From positions 4,069,710-4,133,709 of the forward strand of contig JAESIW010000020.1 in the NCBI GenBank assembly GCA_016802295.1: 64,000 bases of DNA, written 5' to 3'. Position numbers and translations under genes: made by a program. Numbering within the stretch: position 1 is the first letter of the stretch; each line of letters opens with the position of its first letter. This document shows, in pieces, positions 12,201-24,596 of the stretch. The stretch comes from Brachionus rotundiformis (Eukaryota > Rotifera > Eurotatoria > Ploima > Brachionidae). The notes under the pieces were generated by a model that saw only the letters and a list, made by a program, of their open reading frames with translations, was not told the origin of the DNA and ran no database searches.

Positions 12201-13469
12201 CAACTATATTTTAATTTTAATGATATGTTGTAAATTATTCTAATAAAAATTTCCATTTTTTCAATAAAACTACCGTGGGCTTATAAAGTTTTATTTTTTG
12301 GTTAAAATCTTAGATTTTTTTTCCTGTTAACCCACCTATTGAGATGAATGACTAATGAATTTCTTAAATATCTGTATTTTCAAAATTGTTTGGAAAGTGT
12401 TATTCCTTAATTAGTGCTCTATCCATTTGTTACAGCCTTTGAGTTAGCCGGCAAGGTTCTAGGTTAAATAAATTATTTTTTATTAAAAATTTGACCAGTT
12501 TATGACTTAAATAGATAATAGGAACTGAAATGGAGATATAAATATGTCGTCTGATGGAAAATAAATTGACCATACGAGTCGAACCATGTGAATTTTACCA
12601 GAGCAAACTCTCTTTTGGATGTATTTCCGAATGCATTCAATTCACAACTTCTATCAGACCTAATTTGGGGCCTGTTTGGAATAGCAAACTGAACAATCAA
12701 CCAGAAAAGTTTCATAGCAAGGCAGAAAATTATATCAATTAGTTTAAGAATCTTTGCTTTAGGGACAAGTTCTGGACAAGCTGAACTGGCAACTGTCTTG
12801 AATCACAATTTAAGAGGACTTGATATCAAAATCAAGATAGAGAAAATACTAGACAGCTTAACTTCTCCTAAATAGGATATCAAATACATGAAATAGAGTT
12901 ACAAAAACTGTGGCTGCAGCCAGAAATGATAAAATGCATTGCACTAATTAAATATTAATTATTGCTTGTTGAATTACTAATTATTTAAAGTTTTTAAAAA
13001 TTAATGATATTATTTCTACTCATCAACCTGGTCATCAAACTGTGGCAAGTTTGATAATTGAATTAAGATAGGAAAGATAAATCAACTTGTCAAGCATAAA
13101 ATAATTATTTTGTCCATTTAAATATTTTTAAAATAAATAAAAAAAAATTAAAAAAAAAAGCCAAAATTTTCAAATAAAAAATTTTATTTTTGGTAAAATA
13201 AATGGGAAACAGCTTACCTTAACAGTCAAGCTAAAAGTTCCTTCAGTTTCCGAGTCTATGTGGTAAATGACTAGGGTACGTGGGTGTGACGTTTCGAACT
13301 TAAACGGCGATCCATTGCTATACGTACTATTTAATGTGTTGGTGTTGGCAATTGAGTTGATGGTGTTGTCGAACGTTTTGTGTGGGTGATTGGCGCCGCC
13401 GTTTATGGACGAATGCGAGGTGAATATGGAAAAACTTTTTGAATTTTTTATTTTTTTAAAAAACGACAT
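9229..13469 (-). CDS. FERM-domain protein with C-terminal membrane anchor (FRMD3/FRMD5-like)
   Basis: Seven exons: 13469-13218, 11596-11091, 11039-10952, 10896-10729, 10600-10512, 10454-10236, 10000-9229, giving 697 residues. A Ser/Asn-rich leader (1-63) precedes a full three-lobe FERM domain (about 64-370): YFGLKFTLVD in lobe 1, RYLIFLQIRNYLLKGDL and QASIGDYD in lobe 2, and an F3 lobe with CKHLWKFILDQKAFF. The FERM-adjacent motif KFRFSGR follows at 390-396. The low-complexity acidic/Ser region then leads to one hydrophobic helix (about 609-628) and a lumenal or extracellular tail. FERM plus FA plus a late membrane helix is the architecture of FRMD3/FRMD5, which link membrane proteins to the actin cortex. 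F3 is divergent, so the exact orthologue is uncertain. The 1.6 kb first intron is the longest in the gene. Confidence 0.82.
11597..13217. other. Long first intron of the FERM gene
   Basis: Mostly A/T-rich. A less A/T-rich patch at about 12540-12860 has short open frames on both strands (12554-12742 plus, 12500-12715 minus), neither with recognisable motifs. It may be an enhancer, an old insertion or chance. Confidence 0.45.
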
Positions 13470-16400
13470 TTTACATTTAAACTAAAATTATGTACTAATA
13501 AATCGCTTTGGATAAAATAATTTAAGCAACCATTACTCATTTGGTTAAACTAAAACTATTCTCGATTCATTTTTTTCTTTCAATCTAAAAAATAAATAAT
13601 TGTTAAAAATTTAAGTCATAGAAACTAAACAAATGAATTTTATTTTGCCATATATTTTTAATTAAATAGCTTGGAATTTTATTATGATTTTCGGCCATAC
13701 ACCTGAACCAGCTGTTTTGGCTTTTGCAACTAGATCGAGATATTTGGGAATTCCTCGATGCAATTATGCTAATTGTTGCTGAAATAATAATTTCTATTAT
13801 ACTCTTTTTCAGTTAAATATGCCTGCACCAATTCTGTGCAATATTTTAAATGGATCATCAAATTTTAATATAATACTTGCTGTAATCAAAAATATTATAA
13901 ACTGTCTATTTGTGCTAAGTACCTAATTATTTTGTACTAACGTCATCATCAATTGAATAGAATATGGCTTTTACTCTTGGCAAATAGATGCGGTGACACT
14001 TTTTCAGTCTTAATCGATTTTCACATTAACATTTTCTCCCTAGAAGCTTTCCATAACAAGACTAATTTTGTTTTATCCAAAATAAGTTTATAGTCTAAAT
14101 AATTTGCCTCTGATAAGCCTTGGAAAATAGTGTTTTGGAAAAATTTCAATTTTAAATTATGAAACAATTCATACATAAATCATTTATTATAAAAGATAAA
14201 ATTCTCACAATATTATAACACAATTTTAAAGTGAATGTGAATTTTAAATGATAAATATATAAATTATTTATTAGGATAATTCTAGCAAAAAATGATGGAA
14301 TTTATTTAACCTGGTATAGAAAAAATAATACAATCCTCATAATCAAGAATGATTTATTTCTTTTCATGATTTTTTGGTTCCTTTTGGCTGTTTTTTTTTT
14401 GTTCCACGTAAATAAATCATGTGCCAAAATTAGAAATAAAATTTAGATCTTATAAATTAAAAATAATTAAAATAGAAATTATGTTCTTGATGGATTGAAT
14501 TTAATCTCTGAAATTAATTTTCATCTTTTAAAAATTAAAAAATTTGTGCTTAAATATCAAGAAGCTTGAATACTTAAAAATAAAAACTAATCTTAAATTT
14601 ATATATTTATATTAAGAAGCAATATCATTTTGACAGAAAGTGTTTGAAATTTAGTAAAAAAATATAGGAATTAAAAAATAGCACTTTGTGCCCAAAACCA
14701 ACAAATTTAAAATGAGAATTAAACTTTTTCTATGCTTTGGATCAATAGAATAAAACATAAAAAATATAAAAATATATTCTAAATATGAAAGAAAAACAAT
14801 TCTGACTTATATAAATTAAACCGAATATTTTTTGCCGAATGTTAGAATAAATAAAATTATAAAAATGCGCATTACACTGTTTTAAGCATTAATGTTAAAT
14901 CGAAAAGAAAATATTATAAGAAAAAAATACCTCAAAGCAAAAATAATTAAAAAAATTTCACTCTTAAACAGAACATGGCATATAAAAATGAACTAAAAAA
15001 TAAAACTTCCAATAAAATTTGTCACATTTTAATTAATTTTCGAAATAAAGCTTTTAATTATTCATTTAGTTCTTAAATAAATTTTAAAAATAAAAACATA
15101 GACCTGTTACATTACCTTAAGTAAATTTTTAAAAAATTTCAAGGTATCTTGACTTAAGACTAAAAAGCCATTGTTAAATTTGAAAAATGCGCCAATTTCT
15201 AAGATAAAATCTTTAAATATTTTTTTCTTAATTATAATGTAAAATTTTGTACTTGAAAATCTAGTAAACCTTTTTATAAAGAAAATTCCAAACATAGACT
15301 TATTTGACTACAAAAACTATATAAATAGTTTGAAAGCTAGTGATTAATAATTTTTATGCTCTGGAGCCTAGCTAGGGATAGCATCAAATAATTATAGTAA
15401 TTTTAAATAATTTATAATTTTAGTAACCATTTGAAGAAAAAAACTAATTTTAACTTTATTTAGTTGTTGAAATAAAATCTCTAGATAAGCTAAGTTTTAC
15501 ATTGACAAAGAAATAATAAAAAAGATACTAAAATTTGATGATGCAAGTTTTTAAAAAAAAGGTATTATAACACAAACACTGATTAATAATGTAAAGGTAT
15601 TATTATTTAAATTTGTGTAAGTTACCACTTTGATATCAAAAGCAATTAGTCTAAATCTTTGAGCCATTTTTTGCATCTACCATTATCATAATTAGCTTTT
15701 TTTAAATTAAAATTTGGAAAATTCAAAAAAAATTTACATATTTTTGAAAACACTGATTTCTTAAATGTTAATTACAATCAAAAAGATATAATTGAAATTA
15801 ATTGAAATTTTTAAATAAACCCAATTTTATCAATCTGAAATTCGTAAATTATATATATAAAAAACTAGTTGCGAAAAATTTTTATGGCATAGATCTACTA
15901 AAATATTTATTTGTTTACTAAATTTTATTTGAAATTCATTGATCGAATTATTGAAATTTATAATTTATGATCTAATTTTTAATTGATTAAATTTTTTATT
16001 TATTTTATTGACAAATATTAATTTTTTTGTCTTTTCGTAAGCAGTAAGATAAAATTTTTATATTTGGTTAATTAATATTTTATTTAGGTAAATATTTTTA
16101 AAATCAAAACAACACCGTTAAAATATAGGATTGCATTATTATAAATCTTTTAAATGTTTTAAAAAAAAATTATCTAAAATTAGAAAAATAAAGAATAAAA
16201 CAATTATTTTTTCAAGTCTAAAGAGTTGATAAAATTAATCTAACTTAAATTATTTACTAATTTTTAGAATTTGTTTTTGAAGCTTTATCGATAGTAGTGT
16301 AAACCAAAAAACTCATGATAGATTTTTATTGTTAAAAAAAAATAAAAATGAAAAAAATTTAATTTTAATTTTAAAGTAACTTTCAGTAAAGCCTCCTTAT

Positions 16401-16549
16401 GTTAAAATAAGTATCTAAATTTTAAATTTTAAATGAAATTGTTCTTATTTATATTGAATAAATCATAAGATATTTATTTTTTTAAATTTATTAATTGAAT
16501 CTCTAAACAAATTAAAATAAATATAAAAATTTGGAATGTATAAACTAGC
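13470..16549. other. Intergenic between FERM gene and actin
   Basis: Very A/T-rich with no supported gene; it contains the FERM gene promoter side and the actin 3' flank. The 62-residue frame at 15107-15295 has no family features and is taken as chance. Confidence 0.65.
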
Positions 16550-17680
16550 TTAAAAGCATTTTCGGTGAACTATTGATGGACCCGACTCGTCGTACTCTTG
16601 TTTAGAAATCCACATAGACTGGAAAGTTGAAAGAGAAGCCAAAATAGAGCCACCAATCCATACTGAATATTTTCTCTCTGGTGGAGCAATTATTTTGACC
16701 TTCATTGTTGGTGGAGCTAGTTTACTTATTTCGTTTTGCATTCTATCCGCAATACCTGGGTACATGGTGGTACCACCAGATAAGACAACATTAGAGTATA
16801 AATCTTTTCTGATATCTATATCACATTTCATAACTGAATTATAAGTAGTTTCGTGAACACCTGAAATTTCCAATCCTAAGAATGATGGCTGGAACAAGGC
16901 TTCTGGGCATCTGAATCTTTCAGTTGCAATTGAAATTACTTGACCATCTGGAAGTTCATAGGATTTTTCAACTGATGAAGAATTACTACCAGTTGCCATT
17001 TCTTGTTCGTAATCCAAAGCAACATAGCATAGCTTTTCTTTGATATCTCTGACTATTTCTCTTTCAGCTGTGGTGACAAATGAATAGCCACGTTCAGTCA
17101 AAATTTTCATCAAATAATCGGTCAAATCACGACCAGCCAAATCAATTCTCATAATGGCATGTGGCAAGGCATATCCTTCATAAATTGGAACTGTATGAGA
17201 TACACCATCGCCCGAATCTAACACAATACCAGTGGTACGACCAGAGGCATACAAAGATAACACAGCCTGAATAGCAACATACATAGCTGGAGCATTGAAA
17301 GTTTCAAACATAATTTGGGTCATTTTTTCTCGATTAGCTTTTGGATTGAGAGGAGCCTCAGTTAATAAAACAGGATGTTCTTCTGGAGCAACTCTCAACT
17401 CATTGTAAAAAGTGTGATGCCAAATTTTTTCCATATCGTCCCAATTGGTAACAATACCGTGTTCGATTGGGTATTTTAGAGTTAAAATACCTCTTTTAGA
17501 TTGGGCTTCATCACCAACATATGAGTCTTTTTGACCCATACCAACCATAACACCATGATGTTTTGGTCTGCCAACTATAGATGGAAAGACAGCTCTTGGT
17601 GCATCGTCACCAGCGAAACCAGCTTTACACATTCCGGAGCCATTATCAACAACTAAAGCGGATACTTCTTCATCACACAT
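16550..17680 (-). CDS. act: Actin (cytoplasmic type)
   Basis: An intronless, complete 376-residue actin starting [21 protein letters not shown] and ending [11 protein letters not shown]. All signature stretches are intact: the phosphate-1 loop ([19 protein letters not shown]), the DNase-binding loop ([20 protein letters not shown]), the phosphate-2 loop ([16 protein letters not shown]) and the hydrophobic plug region. It forms the ATP-dependent filaments of cortex, muscle or both; sequence alone does not say which isoform. The coding DNA is far less A/T-rich than its surroundings, as expected for a strongly constrained and highly expressed gene. A TATA box and a CArG box lie upstream. Absence of introns is unusual beside the intron-rich neighbours but common among actin paralogues. 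Confidence 0.99.
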
Positions 17681-17764
17681 CTTGAACTTAATACCAGGAT
17701 TTCGAAGAAAAATTAAAAAAACTTGTAATTATATTTATTTAACGAATTTCTTCTATTTTCTATC

Positions 17765-17771
17765 TTATATA
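17765..17771 (-). promoter_or_regulatory. Actin TATA box
   Basis: The minus strand reads CTATATAAG here, about 85 bases upstream of the actin start codon. This gives a plausible short 5' UTR for an unspliced leader. In such A/T-rich DNA TATA-like strings are common, so position is the main support. Confidence 0.5.
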
Positions 17772-17878
17772 GTTTTATTTTCTAACTTATTATCTTATAT
17801 ACTTATATTTAAAAAATCTTTATTTTAAAAAACTCATGATTTGATTAATCTTTTTTGTTTTAATTGCTTTTAAATTTA

Positions 17879-17888
17879 CCATAAATGG
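17879..17888 (-). promoter_or_regulatory. CArG box (SRF-binding site) upstream of actin
   Basis: CCATAAATGG fits CC(A/T)6GG exactly. It lies about 200 bases upstream of the actin ATG and about 110 upstream of the TATA box. Serum response factor with myocardin/MRTF drives actin genes through such boxes in animals, so a site here is expected biology. G/C scarcity makes a chance match in a 300-base promoter unlikely (order of 1 percent by rough base frequencies). Confidence 0.6.
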
Positions 17889-20800
17889 TAATTGTAGTTG
17901 AATTTTTTTATCTTATCTTTTGAAATTATTTGATCTGCTGAGGATCGAGTTTCTTATCTATTTTGGTGACTATTAGTTGTTTAAATATAAAGCTGTAGTT
18001 AATTCAATTCAATAATATATAGAATTATTAAATGATAAATTTCAAATAAACTTTTCAAAAAATTTTTCTTTAATTTTAAAGAAAAATAATTTTAGTATCT
18101 AAATAAATATAATAATTAAAAATTAAAATTAGAAGTTTAAATAATCAAAGAAAAAATAGACAAACTTGATAAATTTAAGAATAGCTTCTGAATTTCTTTT
18201 TTAATTTAGCTAATAACCATTTGAATTGAAAATTTTTTGTCTAATTATTATAGAAATTTGTCTTTTAAAATATCAATAATAAATAATATGAATTAACTTG
18301 GAAAGAGAAAAAATTAGCTTTTAAAAATGAGTCTTTTTTCTTAGATTTAATGTTAAAATCAGTCAACTTAAAATATAAAACTGTTGTGGGTTCAATGATT
18401 CTGATAAAAAAAAAACTAGGAAAAACTTGTAATTTAAAGAAAAAAAATAGGATTTTATTAAAATGATTTATTTTTTAAGACTGAATTTTCATTAAGAAAA
18501 GAGCTTTAGCTATGATCTTTTTTTTTAAATTAAGTAAAATAATGTTTATGTTTTTTTAATTATTTCCATAAAATTTTTTTGGCTATAAGAAATCTTGTCA
18601 GGCTTTGATATCAAAATTTCTTTAAATAGACTGAATATAAATCTGATGAAATTTTAATAAAATTAATTTTAAAATATTATTTTTTTATTTAAATTCAATA
18701 ATGAACACTTGTTTCATTCAAAACACTTTGGATTTTGATTCATTTATTTTTCTTAAATTGACTTTGATTAAAATATTTACCTTTTTTGGAAAAAAAATTC
18801 TTTATTTAAAATCAATTAAAAAAATAATAATATAAATACATTTTTTATAATCTATAGGAGAAAATAAAATTTAAAAATGATTTACTAAATTATTAAAAAA
18901 ACTGATTTTATTGATGCTCATGATACATTTTACAGTTTCATCAACTGACAAAGTCTGCTAATAATGTGTAAAATCTCTACAAAATGCGGTACTTTATAAA
19001 TAGAACATACAGAACTAGTTTTTAAATTGTACCAAATTTCACAAAATTTCTAATTTCCAATTTTCATAACCCTAATGCTCAAAATTTGTTCAGGTAAATA
19101 AAATCCAAATTTTAATCAAATAATTTAACAAATATCAATTTCCAATTCGGCTAAATTAAATTCAATAATCAAATGTTGATTTGATTTTTTTTGTGTAGTT
19201 GTGGACAAAAAGTATGATGTATGATATAAAAGTTTATGCAAGAGGCACTCAACAAAATTTTGTTAATTTGTTTGGTTAATTTTTATCATAATAAGATTAT
19301 AACCTTTTTAGTTATAATACATAAATAGATAAAAGAAGATGTTATAAGCACATTATAAGCTTTGGGCAAATTTCAAGTTATTATTTTACTATTGTTCAGG
19401 AATACTGATCTACAATTGATGCCAAAATTTTAAATCCAGATATTGCTGAGTTTTTTAATTGATAATTTAGATGATATTTAAAATTTAAGATTTTTAAATC
19501 TTTTCCCCTGCAAATAAGTATCCTTTAAAGAAACTCTTTTTTAAACGAATATTACACATATTTATCTCGTTTACTGATAATTTTAAATTATACTTAAAAT
19601 TATTTGAAGTAGATAAAAAGTGTTCTATGTTTAAAAATTCTACTATAAAAATTTATTATAAGAGAAGCCTAGCAAATATATTATTATGGTATAGCATGAT
19701 ATATCTAATTTTTATTTTTAAATTTATTAGTTTTAATGAAACTGAATTGAACTTAATCGAAAGTTTTAAATTTATTTGTACAATTTTGTTTGATTTATTT
19801 CACTAAGATCTAATTCTTTAATAAACATTTGATACTATTTTAATCGAAACAAATTAATTTACAAATTAAACTGGTTTGAAATCCTTTATCAATTTGTAAT
19901 CTTCTCCTTACCAAAGCCTTAATATAAAACTTTTCCCTCTTTTCATAAGAAGCTATTCGCCTAAAACTTAAAAGTATTATCAACTAATCCTTTTTTATTT
20001 ACAAATCTTTAAAATATTTTTTAATTTGAAATCAAAAAGATTATTTTTAAATAAAGATTTTTAATTTTGATTCATTACTAAAGCCGTTGCGTAATCTATG
20101 TTATGATATGTTCAAAATAATTTCGCTTCATTTTTTCCTGTAAATAGAATCCTATTAAAAAACGAAATTAATTTTTAAAACAAAAATCATTAAACTTTTC
20201 AATTTTAATTGGAATAAATGAATATCGAATGCAAATTTGTTGGAATGAATTGACACTTTAATTACTATTTCCTCTCAAATTCAAAAATTTGTCAATTTTT
20301 CATTTATATCCGATAATAAAAAAATTTTTGAGTATCACTATAGCTAATTAATTAATTTCATTTGTCTAAGAGTTTATTTAATATATGTTTCACAAAAGAA
20401 CTGAAAAATAACTGTTGGAAATTTTATTTTAATATCTTTAATTGTATATTTTTTTTGAGTATAAAAAATTACTAAAGCTTATCATATTGATGTTGATTCT
20501 TGTTTTAATTTTGGTATCAAGTTAAGTTTTTCTTACAAAATTAGGCAAGGCATGGTTTAATTGAAGGATAATTCTATGTTCGTTCTAAAAACCAGTCTTT
20601 TTAGACAACAAAAAACAAAACCCAGTTAAATTAGCCTCACAACAAGCATTCTAACTTGAGCAAATATGTGCACGCTCTATTGCTTGGTATCACTTTATGT
20701 TTAATTAGAAATAAAAATAAATTTTAGGATTTTCATCAAGATTTTCTAAAGGATTAGCATGAATTACTAATTTTTTTTTTCAATTTTAATTCAATAAAAA

Positions 20801-23800
20801 TATTAAATAAATCTAAAAAACTAAGACTTGTTTAAATAAAGATTTTTTTAAGACTTCTTTTTCATGATCAAATAGCTGGTTAATCGAATATCTAAACACA
20901 TATATGTGTCTTGGCAAATTTGAATATTTACTTCAAAATATTTCTAAAGGTAACTAACCGAGTTGTCATATGGAATCAGTTTAATTTTAAACTAGAGTCT
21001 AATTAGATTCAAGATATTTTATTTGGTTTCATTAAGTTAAGCTCGTGCTTTCGATCTTGTTGACTACGAAGATTACTGATCCATATTTTACTTGGTTTAT
21101 TTGGTAAACATTCGAGTGATGAATTTTCTGCTTCAAAATGATAAAAAATATGTTGTAATCATTTGAAAAAAATAAAACTTGAATGGAATCTAAATTAGAC
21201 AAATTATATGCTTGAGATATTTATTCATAATGATTTTAAAGTGATATACAGTCGTAATGACAAGAATAAAGAAATAATTTAGCTAGTTGAAGCATTAGAG
21301 GCATTTTTTTTGCATTTTTTATGATCTATTGCATCCATTAATATCCAAAATAGATCCATTTACTACACTATTAATTAATTAGTTTATTAAAAATATTATT
21401 ACATATCACAATTAGAAGTCGAATGTTGGTTTAGCTTATATTCGATAATTTAATATTTCATCATTTGGCTGTTTGTCAATACAAACAAACACCATGATCA
21501 AATTTATCAAGAAATTTTATTTAAATTAGTTTGAATAAAATCTACTTTATTATGTAATTAAACTTTAATTAAATCTCTTTTTTACCTATAAGGTAGTTAA
21601 GTATATGCTGCAATAGTTCAGATTTAGATACACATATATTATTAATTATTTTCAAGGAACTCATTTTAATTAAAGAGAAATTTAAAATTTTAAAAATGAT
21701 CTACTAACTGAACAGTAAACAGTAATTATGATTTTTAGTGATGGGGGAATTTAAAGCGATAGAGATCCGGTAGCCTAATAAAAATTCAGATACAACATCT
21801 TAATTAAGTAGGAATATCTTTTTAGGAAGCTACTAATATGCATAGATTTATATTCTCAGTTGGCTCTAACCAAAGCCATCCTCATTCATTTGTATATTTT
21901 GCATATTTTTAATATCAAAGGAAAAGATTTAAGTAAGATTATTTCATAATTTTTTTTAATTTAAAGAACAAAAAAGTTAAATCATGTTTGCAGTTCTATC
22001 TCACAGTAGTTTAAATTGTTTGTACCATCTATTATGATTATTTAATACAAGAGAGCAAATAAATTTTTTGAATTCTTAATCGCTGCATCTCATTATGGTA
22101 TATGTTTTTTTTTTTAATAATTTTATTTTCTATCTATTTATCAAACAATGATAAATATCTATTTCGGCATCCTTGAGCGCCATGGCCGCGCACAAACTGA
22201 CTTCATGCTATGAAACAACATTAAGTCCGATCAGTGGATGAGTATCGAGTTTCGGCTATCTAATCCCAATCGATTGGTACAAACATGATTTTCAAAATAT
22301 TAAATTACGCTTATGATAATTTGTTTTATTTGGCACAGGGAAAGTTTACAATAAAAATAAAGATACAAAATACCAAAAGGAAGAGTGAAATTAATTTCTA
22401 TGTTAGATATAGTTTTATTTGTTTTAGCCAAGCAAGAACTTAACCCGTTTAACTTAAGCATAAGTGCTAGTTTTTCTCTTTGTTTATAATTTATTAAACT
22501 AGAATATTTTTTATAGTTTATATCTATTTATCATGATAAGTTTATCTTGTTTCTGAACTGTTTTGATTCAATTCCATCGAATAGATAGTTTGCCAGGTCA
22601 AGTAAAGCAAGAGCCATTCTGACTATTTAAACTAGCTCAAAATTAGCAGATCAGAGTTTTCATTTGGAACAGGCCCTGAACCATGGATAAATAGATCTAG
22701 CTTTTTTTTTAAATAAATTTTTTAGAGATTAAATTTATCTACAAATCTCAGTGGGTTTATAAATCAAAATTCGACTTTTAATGGAAAACAGTTGAGTCCG
22801 AATTTTGAATAATGAAGACTGACCATCATATAAAATAATCTTTCGAGCGTATAATCAAAATTTAAATAAATGATTGGGAAAAAAATGTACGGAACTAAGT
22901 GCTTTTTTTATTCTTAATATTCTTAATATATTCATATGGAAATTATTTTTTTTTTGTTGTTATTAATTTATTTTAAAAGGCCAAACGCATGGTATTTTAA
23001 ATGTTAGACAAAATAGCTTTTTGCCAACAAAATAACTTAAGTTAAAATTAATTTTATTAAGCGAAAGAAGGCTACATATTTATGAGCCCAATATTAGATA
23101 ATTTTTTCCCATTGGTAGACATTTTTTCCAAAGAATTGTTTTTATTTTGATTTTTATAAATATTCGATCAACAGGTAGGCGTTAGGCTGTAAAGAGCAAA
23201 TATTTAAACACGAATATAAAGATTGTTTATTTTAAAGCCGGAATTAAATGTTTGTGTTTATCAGGAAATTTAAGAATTAAGATTGCTCAATTTGGCAAAA
23301 TTGGTTCAAGATTTTAATCTCTTAGAGCATGTGTTTTAGATTAGTTTTGCTAGAGCTGGATTCTGATAAGTCATAAAAAAGTAATTAAGAACTCGGCTTG
23401 TGATCAGCTCATAAATTTAAGCTCAAGATTAAATTCACCAGATAATCGGAATTTTAATGGGCAAAACGCGATCAATGGCAGCGAGCTGATGAATCGAGTC
23501 GAACAATCTCAAAAGAATATAAACAATAAACTTAATTAAACATACGGCATATAACTTCAGCCATAACTTAACAATCACGCGATTCCTAATTCTTAAGCAG
23601 CAAATTTTTTTATTTATATATTATATGTATATATATTATTTTTTTTTATTTTTTTTTTTATTTACCAGATTGGAAATATTTCAAAATTTATAAACTAGAT
23701 AATCAATTAATTGATAATTTGCAATAGTGTTTTACTATTATCATTTTTTATGTGAACATAAATTATGCTATTGCTCTTCTCAATCAAAAGTTATTTACAA

Positions 23801-24596
23801 TATTTGCAATTAGATAGCGATGCCAGAGCCAGAGAGGTTCTCGGCACAATTTGCAAGATAAATTTATAATTAACAGGGTTAATATACAAGCCGATTAAAA
23901 GAAAATATTGATTAATTTGAATGCATCTTGGTTCCGGGCGTTGGTGATCCATTATCATAATAAATCAAGTCCATGAGAAAAATTCAGGACTTGTCTGCTA
24001 TTTTACTTAACTTATTAAGTTTAATTAGAAATGAATATTTTTAGACAAGAGTTATTAATTTATTTTAAATGATAAAATTTTTGTTTAAAAAATTCATGAT
24101 TAGCTATCTCTTTTTCATTCTTTTTGTTTTCTGTTTTTTTTTTTGATACTGCTTTTCGTTCCAAAAATGTCAAGTAAATATTTGCATATTATTGGTAGCA
24201 GATAACTTCAAATATAATTCCACTTACAATTAGATAGACAAAAAAATTTGGGTGAAAAGTTTGCACAAAAATTTTTTTTAGTTCTAATCAAGAAAAACTG
24301 TTGCTTTTAGCTGCACAAAAAAGTTTTGTAAGCTAGTATTATCATTAAAAAAAAGCGATTCAGAACCTGGTAATGAAAATTTGGAAAAAGCATTGATTGA
24401 TTTTTTTGAATTAATATATGAGCTAATCAGTCTGCTAAATACATTCCAGACCATCTTTTTCTCAATAAAAATAATAATCGATATGAGAGGTTTAGGCAAA
24501 GCAATAATATTTTGTATAATGAGTTAAAATTATTTTTTAGATATCTATCTGAAGTAAAAAGATTTAGAGTCTTCCATAAGCGAACAATAGATAATT

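Larger units (their letters stand above)
17681..24596. other. Long divergent spacer between actin and RBFOX
   Basis: About 6.9 kb with no supported coding gene. It is A/T-rich with a few less A/T-rich patches: about 22165-22290 (includes ATGGCCGCGCACAAACTG, open for only 19 codons), 23410-23520 and 23815-23960. A perfect 14-base palindrome ACACATATATGTGT lies at 20896-20909. RBFOX genes often have distant promoters and untranslated 5' exons, so the patches could be 5' leader exons or conserved regulatory elements. The minus-strand frame 24284-24499 shows no family features. Confidence 0.5.

Noticed and set aside
12500..12742. Overlapping short frames on both strands in the FERM first intron
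   Set aside because: About 62-71 residues each, no recognisable motif; the minus frame lacks splice continuity with the FERM exons.
15107..15295. 62-residue minus-strand frame
   Set aside because: A/T-driven Phe/Lys/Ile composition and no motif; likely chance.
20896..20909. Perfect 14-base palindrome ACACATATATGTGT
   Set aside because: Simple alternating sequence in an A/T-rich spacer; not distinctive enough for a function.
24284..24499. 71-residue minus-strand frame near the RBFOX start
   Set aside because: No family features; lies in the likely RBFOX promoter or 5' UTR.
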